Shown here piece after piece: positions 52,673 to 61,535 of a stretch of 64,000 nucleotides of DNA. Position 1 is the first letter of the stretch, and each line of letters starts with the position of its first letter. The translations under genes were made by a program, and so were the position numbers. This DNA is from Chelatococcus albus (lineage in GTDB: Bacteria; Pseudomonadota; Alphaproteobacteria; Rhizobiales; Beijerinckiaceae). Where the stretch lies: assembly GCF_030067675.1 (NCBI RefSeq), contig NZ_JASJEV010000010.1:1-64000 (forward strand), given 5' to 3'. A model generated the notes under the pieces. It saw nothing but the letters and a program-made list of their open reading frames with translations. It searched no databases and was not told the DNA's origin.

Positions 52673-55666
52673 TCAATGCGCCGCTTCCCAGTTGTCGCCC
52701 GCCCGCGCGTCCACCTGGAGGGGGACGGCGAGCTGCACGGCCGGGTGCGGTGCCTCCTCCATGACCTTGCGCACGACGGGGAGCGTTGCCTCCACCTGAT
52801 CCTCCGGCACCTCGAAGACGAGTTCGTCGTGCACCTGCAGCAGCATGCGCGCGTCGAGCTTGGCTTCGGCGAGCGCGCCGTCCATGCGGATCATGGCGCG
52901 GCGGATGATATCGGCGCCGGAGCCCTGCAGCGGCGCGTTGATCGCCTGGCGCTCGACGAAGGCCCGCTCGGATGGGTTCGACGACCTGATCTGCGGATAG
53001 TGGCAGATGCGGCCGAACAGCGTCTTCACGTAGCCGTTCTCGCGGCAGAAGCGCTTCGTCTCCTCCATGTAGTCGCGGATGCCGGGAAAGCGCTCGAAAT
53101 ACTTCTTGATGTAGGCCGAGGCCTCCTCGCGCGCGATGCCGAGCTGGGCGGCGAGGCCGAAGGCGGAGATGCCGTAGATGATGCCGAAGTTGATGGCCTT
53201 GGCCCGTCGGCGCACCTGCGGGTCCATGTCCTTCACGGCCACGCCGAACATCTCGGACGCCGTCATGGCATGGATGTCGATGCCGTCGGCGAAGGCCTGC
53301 CGGAGCTGCGGGATGTCGGCGACGTGGGCGAGGAGCCTGAGTTCGATCTGTGAATAATCGGCCGAGATGAGCTTCATGCCCGCCGTCGCCACGAAGGCGG
53401 AGCGGATCTTGCGCCCCTCTTCGGTGCGCACGGGGATGTTCTGCAGGTTGGGCTCGGAGGAGGACAGCCGCCCGGTCGTCGTCGCGGCGAGCGCGTAGGA
53501 GGTATGCACGCGCTTCGTTTGCGGGTTCACATAGCCGGGCAGGGCGTCGGTGTAGGTGGATTTCAGCTTGGCGAGCTGCCGCCAGTCCAGGATCTTCGCC
53601 GGCAGAGGATGCCCCTGTTCGGCCAGGTCCTCCAGCACGCCGGCGCCGGTCGACCACTGGCCCGTCGCCGTCTTCTTGGCTCCGGGCAGGCCCATCTTGC
53701 CGAAGAGGATGTCGCCGAGCTGCTTGGGGCTGCCGATGGTGAAGCGCTCGCCCGCGAGCGCGTAGATCTCGTCCTCGAGCCCGGCGAGCTTCTGCGCAAA
53801 GTCGCCCGACAGGCGCGACAGGATCGTCCGGTCGATGGCGATGCCGCGCTCCTCCATGCGCGCGAGCGTCGCCACCATCGGCCGTTCGAGCGTTTCGTAG
53901 ACGGTGGTCTTGCCCTCGGCCACGAGGCGCGGCTTGAGCACGCGCCACAGGCGCAGCGTCACGTCGGCGTCCTCGGCGGCGTAAGCCGTCGCCTTGTCGA
54001 TGGCGACGCGGTCAAAGGTGACCGCGTTCTTGCCCGTGCCCGCCACTTCGCCGTAGGTGATCGGCTTGTGGCCGAGGTGCTTCTCGGAGAGTCCGTCCAT
54101 GCCGTGGCCGTTGAGCCCGGCGTCGAGCACATAGGAGATGAGCATCGTGTCGTCGTAGGGGGCGAGCCTGATGCCGTGCCGGGCGAAGACCAGCCAGTCG
54201 TATTTCAGATTCTGGCCGACCTTGAGCACGCCCGGGTCCTCGAGCAGCGGCTTCAGCCGCGCAATCGCCGCATCGAGCGGGATCTGGCCGGGCAGGAGCC
54301 CGGACCCGAAGAGGTCTGAACCGCCGCGGTGCTGCAGCGGCACGTAGGCCGCGCGCCCGGGCGCCGTCGCCAGCGAGAAGCCAACGAGGTCGGCCTGCAT
54401 GGCGTCGAGGGAATTGGTCTCGGTGTCCACGGAGACGAAGCCGACGTCCGTCGCCTCCGCGATCCACGCTTCCAGGCGCTCGACGGACGTGACGGTCTCG
54501 TAGGCCGAGCGGTCGACCGGCGTGCCGAGCGCTTCCTTCGCCCGCGTCCCGGCGAGGGCTGCCGGCGTCGACGCCGGCTCGGGCGCCTTCTCCTCGCCGC
54601 GTGCCGCCTTGTCAGCCGGCCTCGCGGCCGGGGCGGCGCCCGCCTCGGCCCGGGCAGCCGCTTCCTGCGACCAGCCGCTGCCGACGTCCGCGGCGGCGTC
54701 GATCGCGGCCGGATCGACATCGTATTCCTCGGCCACGCGCCGCGTGATGGTCGTGAATTCGAGCGCCTTGAGGAAGGCGACGAGAGGCTTCGGGTCCGGC
54801 GGCACGAGGATGAGATCGGCGAGCGGCACCTCGAGCGCCACGTCGTCGACCAGCGTCACGAGCTTCTTCGAGATGCGGATGTTGTCGACGACCTCGGCGT
54901 TGGTCAGCGTCTCGCGGCGCTTCGGCTGCTTGATCTCGCCGGCGCGCGCGAGGAGTGTGTCGAGATCGCCGTATTCGCCGATGAGCTGGGCGGCGGTCTT
55001 GAGGCCGATGCCGGGGGCGCCGGGCACGTTGTCGGTTGCATCCCCGGCGAGCGCCTGCACGTCGGTCACCTTGGCCGGCGGCACGCCGAAATACTCGACG
55101 ACCTCCGCCTCGCCGATGCGTCGCTCGGCGCGGTAGCCGCCCTTGCCCTGCGTGCCCGAAGCCGGGTCGTACATGGCGACGCCGGGGCGCACGAGCTGCA
55201 TCAGGTCCTTGTCGGCCGAGATGATGAGCACGTCCGCTCCCGCCGCGGTCGCCTGCGCGGCATAGGTCGCGATGAGGTCGTCGGCCTCGTAGGTGTCCTG
55301 CTCGATGGGCACGAGGCCGAAGGCGCGCACCGCCTGCCGCATGAGCGGGAACTGCGGCACGAGGTCCTCCGGCGGCTCCTGACGGTTCGCCTTGTAGGGC
55401 GGATAGAGCTCCTTGCGGAAGGAGTTCTCCGACTTGTCGAAGATGATGGCGAGATGCGTCGGCTTCACGCCGACCGCGCCTTCGCGCACGAACTGGAAGA
55501 GCTTGGTGCAGAAGAGACGCACGGCCCCTGTCGGCAGGCCGTCGGACCGGTAGTTGTATTTCCGGTCCTGGTTGATGGACTGGAAATAGGCGCGGAAGAC
55601 GAAGGACGAGCCGTCGACGAGGAAGACGTGATCGCCTTTCTGAATGGGGCGGGCGGACTGGGTCAT
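52673..55666 (-). CDS. polA: DNA polymerase I
   Basis: A 997-residue enzyme for Okazaki-fragment maturation and repair. The N-terminal 5'-3' exonuclease has VDGSSFVFRAYF, YEADDLIATYA and DVQALAGDATDNVPGAPGIG. The 3'-5' exonuclease (about 390-590) has intact Exo motifs: FVSVDTETNSL, VGQNLKYDWLVFA and YAAEDADVTL, so proofreading should be active. The polymerase has motif A SADYSQIELRLLAH, motif B RRRAKAINFGIIYG and motif C VHDELVFEV. Length is normal for alphaproteobacteria, including a proline/alanine-rich linker near 330-390. Confidence 0.98.
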   Translation of the reverse strand: MTQSARPIQKGDHVFLVDGSSFVFRAYFQSINQDRKYNYRSDGLPTGAVRLFCTKLFQFVREGAVGVKPTHLAIIFDKSENSFRKELYPPYKANRQEPPEDLVPQFPLMRQAVRAFGLVPIEQDTYEADDLIATYAAQATAAGADVLIISADKDLMQLVRPGVAMYDPASGTQGKGGYRAERRIGEAEVVEYFGVPPAKVTDVQALAGDATDNVPGAPGIGLKTAAQLIGEYGDLDTLLARAGEIKQPKRRETLTNAEVVDNIRISKKLVTLVDDVALEVPLADLILVPPDPKPLVAFLKALEFTTITRRVAEEYDVDPAAIDAAADVGSGWSQEAAARAEAGAAPAARPADKAARGEEKAPEPASTPAALAGTRAKEALGTPVDRSAYETVTSVERLEAWIAEATDVGFVSVDTETNSLDAMQADLVGFSLATAPGRAAYVPLQHRGGSDLFGSGLLPGQIPLDAAIARLKPLLEDPGVLKVGQNLKYDWLVFARHGIRLAPYDDTMLISYVLDAGLNGHGMDGLSEKHLGHKPITYGEVAGTGKNAVTFDRVAIDKATAYAAEDADVTLRLWRVLKPRLVAEGKTTVYETLERPMVATLARMEERGIAIDRTILSRLSGDFAQKLAGLEDEIYALAGERFTIGSPKQLGDILFGKMGLPGAKKTATGQWSTGAGVLEDLAEQGHPLPAKILDWRQLAKLKSTYTDALPGYVNPQTKRVHTSYALAATTTGRLSSSEPNLQNIPVRTEEGRKIRSAFVATAGMKLISADYSQIELRLLAHVADIPQLRQAFADGIDIHAMTASEMFGVAVKDMDPQVRRRAKAINFGIIYGISAFGLAAQLGIAREEASAYIKKYFERFPGIRDYMEETKRFCRENGYVKTLFGRICHYPQIRSSNPSERAFVERQAINAPLQGSGADIIRRAMIRMDGALAEAKLDARMLLQVHDELVFEVPEDQVEATLPVVRKVMEEAPHPAVQLAVPLQVDARAGDNWEAAH

Positions 55667-55771
55667 GAGGCCAATGGGATTCGAAAGGGGCCGTTTGGCG
55701 CGGGACTATGGCACGCGCCGCCGCTTCGTGCGACCGTTGCCCGCAACCATAATGCGGAGGATCGCCCCGCC

Positions 55772-56440
55772 ATGGTAGCAGCCACCTGCGTACCGCTCGT
55801 CTTCGACGAACGTCCGGTGCCGGAGATGATCGACCGCGCCGGCGTCTTCGGGGCGCTGATGCGCCGCTGCCGCACGGTGCGCGACTATTCCGACCGGCCC
55901 GTGCCGCGCGCTGTCATCGAGAGCGCCATCCGCACCGCCGCTTCGGCCCCCTCGGGCGCCAACCAGCAGCCCTGGACCTTCGTGGCGATCTCGGACCCGA
56001 CGGTGAAGCGCAGGATCCGCATCGCGGCGGAAGCGGAGGAGAGGGAGGTCAACGCAGGCCGCGCCGGCGAGGAGTGGCTTGCGGCGCTGAGCCACCTCGG
56101 CACGGATTGGGAGAAGCCCTTCCTCGAAACCGCGCCCTGGCTCGTCGCCATCTTCGCCCAGCGCTGGGGCGTGACGCCTGACGGGCGGCGCGTGAAGCAC
56201 TACTACATGCCCGAATCGGTCGGCATCGCCTCAGGCTTCCTCATTGCCGCCCTGCACAATGCCGGCCTCGCAACCCTCACCCACACGCCGGCGCCGATGA
56301 ACTTCCTCAACGAGATCTGCGGTCGGCCCGACAACGAGACGGCGGTGATCCTCCTCGTCGTCGGCTATCCGGCGGAAGGCTGCCAGGTGCCGGCCATCGG
56401 CGAGAAGGGCCTCGACGAAGTGGCCGTCTTCATCGAGTAA
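55772..56440 (+). CDS. Nitroreductase-family flavoprotein
   Basis: A 222-residue FMN enzyme. The N-terminal FMN-binding RRCRTVRDYSDRPVPRAVIE and SAPSGANQQPWTFVAI are typical, as is the C-terminal GYPAEGCQVP. The middle insert with HYYMPESVGIASGFLIAALHNAGL resembles iodotyrosine-deiodinase-like members. It probably uses NAD(P)H to reduce nitro or quinone compounds. It is divergent from polA (105 bp). ATG 55772 has GGAGG upstream. Confidence 0.92.
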   Translation: MVAATCVPLVFDERPVPEMIDRAGVFGALMRRCRTVRDYSDRPVPRAVIESAIRTAASAPSGANQQPWTFVAISDPTVKRRIRIAAEAEEREVNAGRAGEEWLAALSHLGTDWEKPFLETAPWLVAIFAQRWGVTPDGRRVKHYYMPESVGIASGFLIAALHNAGLATLTHTPAPMNFLNEICGRPDNETAVILLVVGYPAEGCQVPAIGEKGLDEVAVFIE

Positions 56441-56488
56441 CAGGCACCGGTGCAGGGCTGAACGCCCGGGCCGGTCCCGTTGCCCGGG

Positions 56489-57556
56489 TCACGCTGCCGG
56501 CGCGAGCCGCGACACGGGCATCAGGCGGAAGGCCGCGGGCCGCGTGAAGAGGAAGGACAGGCGCGTGTCCTGCACGAGCCGCTCGAGCACCAGCGGCACG
56601 ACGACGGCGACGGTGGTGATGAAGGCCGAAGCCCAGCCCACATCGCCGACGAGGCCGAGCTTGACGAGCGCCACGCGTGTCAGGGCCATCGGCAGGAAGA
56701 AGGCGAGGTAGATCGCGATGGAGTGCTCGCCGCAGTAGCGGAAGGGCCGTGCCAGCGCTGTCCGGGCGAGCAGCGACGCGGCGGCGACGATCGCGCCGGC
56801 GCCGGCCAGCCCGAGCGCGAGCGAGACGAGCGGCAGGCTTGCAAGCGTCGGATAGCCCGTCAGGCCTGCCGGCGTCAGGGCGAGGATGCCATTGGCGAGC
56901 GCCCAGGCGGCAAGCCCCGCGAGCGTCGCGAGCGGCCGCGTCGCGACACGCGCGGCGAAGGCGAAGATCGCCGGCGCCAGGAGATAGCCCACGAGGAAAT
57001 AGACGTAGCGGGCCGCAAATTCGTCGACGACCGTCCAGCCTGTGTGGACCGGCATCGTCTGCAGGGCCGCGGCCAGCCCCAGGAGCGCGAAAGGCGGCAC
57101 CCGGCGCAAGAGTTTCGTCGCCACGGAGAAGATTGCGAGCAGGTAAACGAACCACAATGTGCCGAGCGGCTCGACGAATCCGAGCGCGAACTGGCGCAGG
57201 AGCTCGGCCGGATCTCCGCCGGCAAGCCCCCAGCCCTTGAAGGCGAACTGGATGAGGAACCAGAGCAGGTAGAAATAGAGGAAATGGACGACGCGCCTGT
57301 CGCCGTAGGAGCGCCAGTCGCGGTCGATCACGCGGCCGAGGAACAGGCCGGAGACGAGGAAGAAGTCCGGCATGCGGAAGGGCTTGGCGAAGGCCACCAC
57401 CGTGTGCAGCCAGCCCTCGCGCCCGACGGCCTCGCCAAGGCCAAGCGTTGAATGCATCATCACCACGAGGATGATGCACAGCCCCTTGGCCGTATCGACC
57501 CAGGCGACTCGCGTCGCATCCGTTGCACTCGCGCTGTCGAATGCCGTCGTCCGCAT
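56489..57556 (-). CDS. Acyltransferase-3 family membrane protein
   Basis: A 355-residue integral-membrane protein with about ten helices of the Acyl_transf_3 family. The signature opening is RVAWVDTAKGLCIILVVMMHS, with conserved histidine and arginine in the first loops, and FRMPDFFLVSGLFLG. Members O-acetylate or acylate exopolysaccharides, Nod factors and other surface sugars. The substrate is unknown and no glycan genes are adjacent. It is divergent from the NMN adenylyltransferase gene with 150 bp between starts. Confidence 0.9.
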   Translation of the reverse strand: MRTTAFDSASATDATRVAWVDTAKGLCIILVVMMHSTLGLGEAVGREGWLHTVVAFAKPFRMPDFFLVSGLFLGRVIDRDWRSYGDRRVVHFLYFYLLWFLIQFAFKGWGLAGGDPAELLRQFALGFVEPLGTLWFVYLLAIFSVATKLLRRVPPFALLGLAAALQTMPVHTGWTVVDEFAARYVYFLVGYLLAPAIFAFAARVATRPLATLAGLAAWALANGILALTPAGLTGYPTLASLPLVSLALGLAGAGAIVAAASLLARTALARPFRYCGEHSIAIYLAFFLPMALTRVALVKLGLVGDVGWASAFITTVAVVVPLVLERLVQDTRLSFLFTRPAAFRLMPVSRLAPAA

Positions 57557-57706
57557 GGCCGCACCGTCCCGTTTCTGCCTGCCCGTTTCGGATGGGTGTG
57601 CCAGAATGGCACGAGGTACCACGATGCGGCGAAGCTTGGTCCACCGCACCGGAACGCTCAGCAAGACGCGGGCCAGGGGGCGATTGCCGAGCGGGAGCGA
57701 GCCGTC

Positions 57707-58684
57707 ATGCCGCGATACGACTGCCTCGTCGTCGTTGGAAGCTTCCAGCCCTTCCATGAGGGTCATCGCTTCGTGCTCGACCGGACGCTTGCTCTGGCGA
57801 GGCGCGTCGTCGTCCTGATCGGCGCCGCCGGTGCGCCGCGCTCCCTGCGCAATCCCTTCACGGCCGGGGAACGCGCGGCGATGCTCGCGGGGGTCTATCC
57901 GCGGGAGGTCGCGGCACAGCGCCTCCTCGTTGCGGCCGTCGAGGACAACCTCTACGACGAGGCCGCCTGGGCGGCCGAGGTTCGACGCATCGCAGCCCGC
58001 GTCCTCCCTGGGACGGCAGGGGGCGGCGGCAGGATCGCGATCGTCGCCTGCGTGGGGAGCCGCCTGTGCTCCGACCCGGCGGTGATGGCGCCGTGGGAGG
58101 TCCTGCCGATGGAACCGCCGCCCGGCGGACCGAGCGCCGCCGCCATTCGCGACGCCTATCTCCGAGCCGAAGCGCCCCTGCCCATGGCGGCCTGCCCGCC
58201 GGCGGTCGTTGCAGTCCTGCACGCGTTCCGCGATACGCCGGGCTTCTCGGAGCTCCTCGCCGACGCCTTCGTCCGGCACGCCGATCATGTGCTCCTCATC
58301 CGCCGCGGCAGCCGGCCGGGTCGGGGCCTCCTCGCCCTTCCGGGCGGCTTCGTCGAAGCGGGCGAGACGCCGACGGAGGCGGCCATCCGCGAGTTGCGGG
58401 AGGAGACGGGCATCGCCGCCCGCGACGGCGCGATCACCGCCGAGATGCTGCGCGCATGGATGGTGCCCGAGAGGATGCGGGTGTTCGACGCGCCCTGGCG
58501 CGACGACCGCGCCCGCATCGTCACACACTGCGTGCCTTTCCTCGTCCCCGACGCCGTCGAGCGCCCCCGCATCGCCAGCGGCGGCGACGCGGCGGAGGCC
58601 GCCTGGCACCGCCTCGCCGACCTCGGCCCGGCAGGCTTCTATGCCGATCACTGGTCGATCCTGCGCCGCATGCTCGGTTCCTGA
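57707..58684 (+). CDS. NMN adenylyltransferase-Nudix hydrolase fusion
   Basis: A 325-residue bifunctional enzyme. The N-terminal nucleotidyltransferase (about 1-175) has the GSFQPFHEGHRFVL motif (HxGH-type) and GGPSAAAIRDAYLR. It makes NAD from NMN and ATP. The C-terminal Nudix domain (about 200-315) has the box GGFVEAGETPTEAAIRELREETGI with all catalytic glutamates. It hydrolyses ADP-ribose in related fusions. The pair is known from cyanobacteria and proteobacteria. ATG 57707 has GGGAG upstream. Confidence 0.93.
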   Translation: MPRYDCLVVVGSFQPFHEGHRFVLDRTLALARRVVVLIGAAGAPRSLRNPFTAGERAAMLAGVYPREVAAQRLLVAAVEDNLYDEAAWAAEVRRIAARVLPGTAGGGGRIAIVACVGSRLCSDPAVMAPWEVLPMEPPPGGPSAAAIRDAYLRAEAPLPMAACPPAVVAVLHAFRDTPGFSELLADAFVRHADHVLLIRRGSRPGRGLLALPGGFVEAGETPTEAAIRELREETGIAARDGAITAEMLRAWMVPERMRVFDAPWRDDRARIVTHCVPFLVPDAVERPRIASGGDAAEAAWHRLADLGPAGFYADHWSILRRMLGS

Positions 58685-58714
58685 CCGGCGGCCCGCGACG
58701 GGTCCAGCCGCCGG
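58685..58714. terminator. Hairpin directly after the NMN adenylyltransferase-Nudix gene
   Basis: CCGGCGGC (58685-58692) pairs with GCCGCCGG (58707-58714), loop 14. It begins right after the stop codon. No T run follows, so termination strength is uncertain. Confidence 0.4.
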
Positions 58715-58776
58715 ACGGGTGGCTCCGCCTGTCGAGCCTCACGGCCGCGTCATGCACAGCGCTCGCAGAAAGCCAT

Positions 58777-58805
58777 TTGCAGGATCGGGGTTCCTGGGCT
58801 AGTTT
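58777..58805 (+). promoter_or_regulatory. tRNA promoter
   Basis: TTGCAG (58777-58782) and TAGTTT (58800-58805) are spaced by 17 bases. They lie 21 bp before the tRNA-Arg 5' end, a normal distance for a tRNA promoter. The -10 is non-canonical. Confidence 0.6.
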
Positions 58806-58825
58806 CCGCCCGCTCACCACGGCCT

Positions 58826-58902
58826 GCACCCGTAGCTCAGCTGGATAGAGCGTTGCCCTCCGAAGGCAAAGGTCACACGTTCGAATCGTGTCGGGTGCGC
58901 CA
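58826..58902 (+). tRNA. tRNA-Arg (CCG)
   Basis: Acceptor stem GCACCCG (58826-58832) pairs with CGGGTGC (58892-58898). The D arm is GCTC-AGCTGGATA-GAGC, the anticodon stem TTGCC/GGCAA and loop CTCCGAA. The anticodon CCG is at 58860-58862. The T arm is ACACG-TTCGAAT-CGTGT. Discriminator G and an encoded CCA end at 58902. The 77-nt gene reads CGG codons. Confidence 0.98.
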
Positions 58903-59171
58903 ATGATTTCAATGGCTTGGGCTGGTGTTCGCAGAGGTGAGAATACTTCGGGTAGCAACGGGGCAGCACGCTCTACCGGCTGATTCCTGCCGATGTTTTC
59001 CACAGTTTCGGCCGCCGCCCTTACCCGGTGCCCGTCTCTCTAAAGAGTGATGGACAGAGCGCTGAGGGTAGTTCACCTTCCGGAGCCGCCTTCGCGCCTC
59101 CACATAGCGCTGTAGAAGGCGGAGCCGAGGAAAGGGGACGGGTGCTTCCTTGGTGGGTAGGAGCAAGGGCG
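58903..59171. other. tRNA-flanking spacer, no gene seen
   Basis: 269 bp of visibly lower GC than the rest. No homologous protein-coding frame is evident on either strand and no second copy of the tRNA 3' end was found. It may be the remains of an element inserted next to the tRNA gene. Confidence 0.45.
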
Positions 59172-59417
59172 TCACTTGTATTTTTCGCCCTGTTCCTGGC
59201 AGTGCGCCCGCACACGGGCAAGCCAGGCATCAAACCAGACCCACGTTCCCTTGTAGTCCCCCGCGCAACCGAAACCCTTCGCAGGGTCTTTGGCATCAAG
59301 ACGCTTCCACAGCTCGGTGTGATTGTGCAGCTTGAAGGTCGGGTAGCCCTCGGCCTGCATCGTTTCGACCACTTGCGCTGCGGTGTATCGCTTCTTGTTG
59401 ACCTCCTTCAGCAGCAC
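59172..59417 (-). CDS. Small protein of unknown function near tRNA-Arg
   Basis: An 81-residue basic protein. It contains TAAQVVETMQAEGYPTFKLH, then HNHTELWKRL and GDYKGTWVWFDAWLARVRAHC. The aromatic- and lysine-rich composition (ending GEKYK) and lower GC differ from the neighbours, which suggests horizontal origin. A DNA- or nucleic-acid-binding module is possible from its size and charge, but no family is recognised. The start is GTG 59417, 17 bp after the stop of the MBL-fold gene on the same strand. Confidence 0.6.
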   Translation of the reverse strand: MLLKEVNKKRYTAAQVVETMQAEGYPTFKLHNHTELWKRLDAKDPAKGFGCAGDYKGTWVWFDAWLARVRAHCQEQGEKYK

Positions 59418-59433
59418 CCGGGGCGACCGTTCC

Positions 59434-60441
59434 TTATGCTGTCGCGTTCTCCCGCCCTGCTGCGAAGGCCGCGTCCGCCTGCCGGCGCAGGAGATCGGCG
59501 CGGCTGAGGTAGCGGGGCGAGAAGTGGAAGGGGGTGAGGCGCTTCACGCCGGCTTGCCGGGCGATGCGGCCGGCCTGTCCTGCCGTCAGATGCGCGCGGG
59601 CTGCGGCGATGGCCTCGTCCTCGTCCAGGAAGGGGGCCTCGATGAAGAGCTGGTCGGCGCCGCGCGCGAGCGCCACCATCCGGGCGACATTGTCCGCGTG
59701 GAAGGCGGCATCAACCACATAGGCGATGCGCTGCCCGCGCGCGGCGCGCAGGGCGTGCTGCTTCAGCACGCCGAGCGGCAGGCCGAGGCGGGGCGAAACC
59801 GGGACGGGCGTATCGTCGGGGGCGCCGAGGCGCACGGCGCGCTTGGCGGCCGTGAGCCAGGGGCCGACGGTGAGGCCGAGTTCCGCGAGGCCCTGCGGCC
59901 GCACGTCCACACGCAGCCGCTCCTGCAGGGCGAAGGCGAGGCAGGGCGTTCCGTGGTCGAGCACCGCGCCCTCGACGCGGAACTCGCCCTCGTCGAGCAG
60001 AATGCCGGGCGGCAGGGCGGGCGGCTCCGCCTCCTTGCGGCGAAAGGCCTCGCGCGCCCGGAAGACGGCACAGCGGCCATAGCCCGCCTCGCCCCATTCG
60101 CTGGCGACGATCGAAAAATCGACGGATGCTTCGCCGAGCAGGTTCCATGTATAGGCGGAGAGCTTTGCCGCGACTGCGTCGAGGAAACCCGCTGGGCCGG
60201 CAAGGTGCAGCGGCGCCGGTCGGTAGAGGCAGGCGCGCAACAGGCGGTCGAAGCCCGCGAAATGGTCCATATGCATGTGCGAGACGAAGGCGTCGCTGAC
60301 GCGCATGAGCTCGCGCCAGGAGAGGGGCGACAGGTCACCGAGGTCGAACAGCAGCGCACGCCGGCCGAAGCGGAAGTCGATGAACAGCCCCGGGTCGGAG
60401 AACGGCTCGTTCACGAGCCGCGGTCGAACGAGCCAGCTCAT
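59434..60441 (-). CDS. MBL-fold metal-dependent hydrolase (RNase Z-like)
   Basis: A 335-residue metallo-beta-lactamase-fold protein. The metal-binding motif is VSHMHMDHFAGF (H55, H57, D59, H60), with LDHGTPCLAFAL and IAYVVDAAFHADN downstream, and HFSPRY near the end. The layout resembles RNase Z/ElaC-type enzymes that process tRNA 3' ends, but sequence features beyond the core are divergent. A role in tRNA processing is only suggested by the fold. ATG 60441 is chosen as the start of the family match; an upstream in-frame extension overlaps the next gene. Confidence 0.85.
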   Translation of the reverse strand: MSWLVRPRLVNEPFSDPGLFIDFRFGRRALLFDLGDLSPLSWRELMRVSDAFVSHMHMDHFAGFDRLLRACLYRPAPLHLAGPAGFLDAVAAKLSAYTWNLLGEASVDFSIVASEWGEAGYGRCAVFRAREAFRRKEAEPPALPPGILLDEGEFRVEGAVLDHGTPCLAFALQERLRVDVRPQGLAELGLTVGPWLTAAKRAVRLGAPDDTPVPVSPRLGLPLGVLKQHALRAARGQRIAYVVDAAFHADNVARMVALARGADQLFIEAPFLDEDEAIAAARAHLTAGQAGRIARQAGVKRLTPFHFSPRYLSRADLLRRQADAAFAAGRENATA

Positions 60442-60517
60442 GTGCCATTCGGCCTCCACCGGGATCTCCGGCCCAGTCGGCCGGACGGACGGCGCGAAGG
60501 GCCCCTCGAGCGGCGCG

Positions 60518-61441
60518 TCAGCCGGCCGCAACCCTCCCGCATACGTTCGCCCTGGCGGCGAGCCGCCGCGCGAGCGCGAGGCTCTCCGGCAGTTCCGCAT
60601 CGTAGCGCTCGGTGATCTCCAGCACGAGGGCCGTGTCGGGCAGGAAGGTCAGTTCCGCGAAAAGCTCCTCCCACGGGATGTCGCCCCAGCCGAGCGGCAG
60701 GTGCAGATCGCCGATGCCGAGCGCCGTCGCCTCGCAGGGGTGGTGGAAGTGGGTCATCGTACAGGGACGGCCGAAGGAATCGTGCACGTGCAGGTGGCCC
60801 GCCACGGCGGCCATGGCGCGGATCTGCTCGCGCCAGTCGAGGCCGCGGCGCGTGCATTCGATATAGGCGTGGCTGAAGTCGAGGAGGGCGCAGAGGTTGG
60901 GACGGCCGATCGCCTGCACCGTGGCGGCGACCTCGGCCGGGCTCTGCCGGTATTCGGCATCGCTCATGGCGAAGATGTTCTCGAGGGCGATGCGCACGCC
61001 GTAACCGCGCGCCACTTCCGCCATCTCCGCGAGTGCCTCCCGCTCCAGCGTGTCGTAGCGGGTGTGGTCGGCGATGCGCCCCGCCGGCGCCGTGCCGGAA
61101 TGGTGCACGAGCACTGTCGCACCGACGCGGTCGCACAGCTCGAGCATGGCGCGCACCACGGCCTTCTGCAGGGGCAGGTGCGGCTCATCCATGAAGTTCG
61201 AGACGATCTGACCGTGTACCGTGTAGCGCAGCGGATAGCGCCGGCAGATCTCGGCAAGCCGCTGCGCCCGCGAGCCGATGACGCGCCCGCCGGCGATCAG
61301 GTCCTCACCGTAGAGCGACAGCTCCGCCACGTCGGCGCGGAGGGCAACGAAGCGTGCGAGCGCCGCCTCCAGGACCGAGAGATCGCCGATGCCCGTGCCG
61401 GTGCAGAAGCCGACGCCGGAAATGATGCCGTGATCGGACAT
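60518..61441 (-). CDS. Xylose-isomerase-like TIM-barrel protein
   Basis: A 307-residue sugar-phosphate isomerase/AP endonuclease-2-superfamily protein. Barrel strands are marked by YTVHGQIVSNF, TVLVHHSGTAP, VRIALENIFAMSDAEY, CALLDFSHAYIE, AGHLHVHDSFG and ALVLEITERY. The conserved acidic and histidine residues at strand ends suggest divalent metal binding. Substrate is unknown. Its stop lies 76 bp before the MBL-fold start on the same strand, so the two may be cotranscribed. Confidence 0.85.
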   Translation of the reverse strand: MSDHGIISGVGFCTGTGIGDLSVLEAALARFVALRADVAELSLYGEDLIAGGRVIGSRAQRLAEICRRYPLRYTVHGQIVSNFMDEPHLPLQKAVVRAMLELCDRVGATVLVHHSGTAPAGRIADHTRYDTLEREALAEMAEVARGYGVRIALENIFAMSDAEYRQSPAEVAATVQAIGRPNLCALLDFSHAYIECTRRGLDWREQIRAMAAVAGHLHVHDSFGRPCTMTHFHHPCEATALGIGDLHLPLGWGDIPWEELFAELTFLPDTALVLEITERYDAELPESLALARRLAARANVCGRVAAG

Positions 61442-61467
61442 GGGGGTTGTTCCGTTCCGGGACGCGA

Positions 61468-61498
61468 CGAGCCGCGCCCCAGTCTGCGGCGCGGCTCG
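61468..61498. terminator. 11-bp hairpin after the chemoreceptor gene
   Basis: CGAGCCGCGCC (61468-61478) and GGCGCGGCTCG (61488-61498) form a perfect stem, loop 9. It follows the chemoreceptor stop on the minus strand and precedes the TIM-barrel start. It probably separates the two units; no T run. Confidence 0.5.
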
Positions 61499-61535
61499 TG
61501 CATTGGCCGTCGTTGCGCGCGAGACGCGCCTCGGC

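Noticed and set aside
59028-59507. A 159-codon plus-strand frame after tRNA-Arg.
   Set aside because: Overlaps the 81-residue minus-strand gene and the end of the MBL-fold gene, and has no protein-like pattern.
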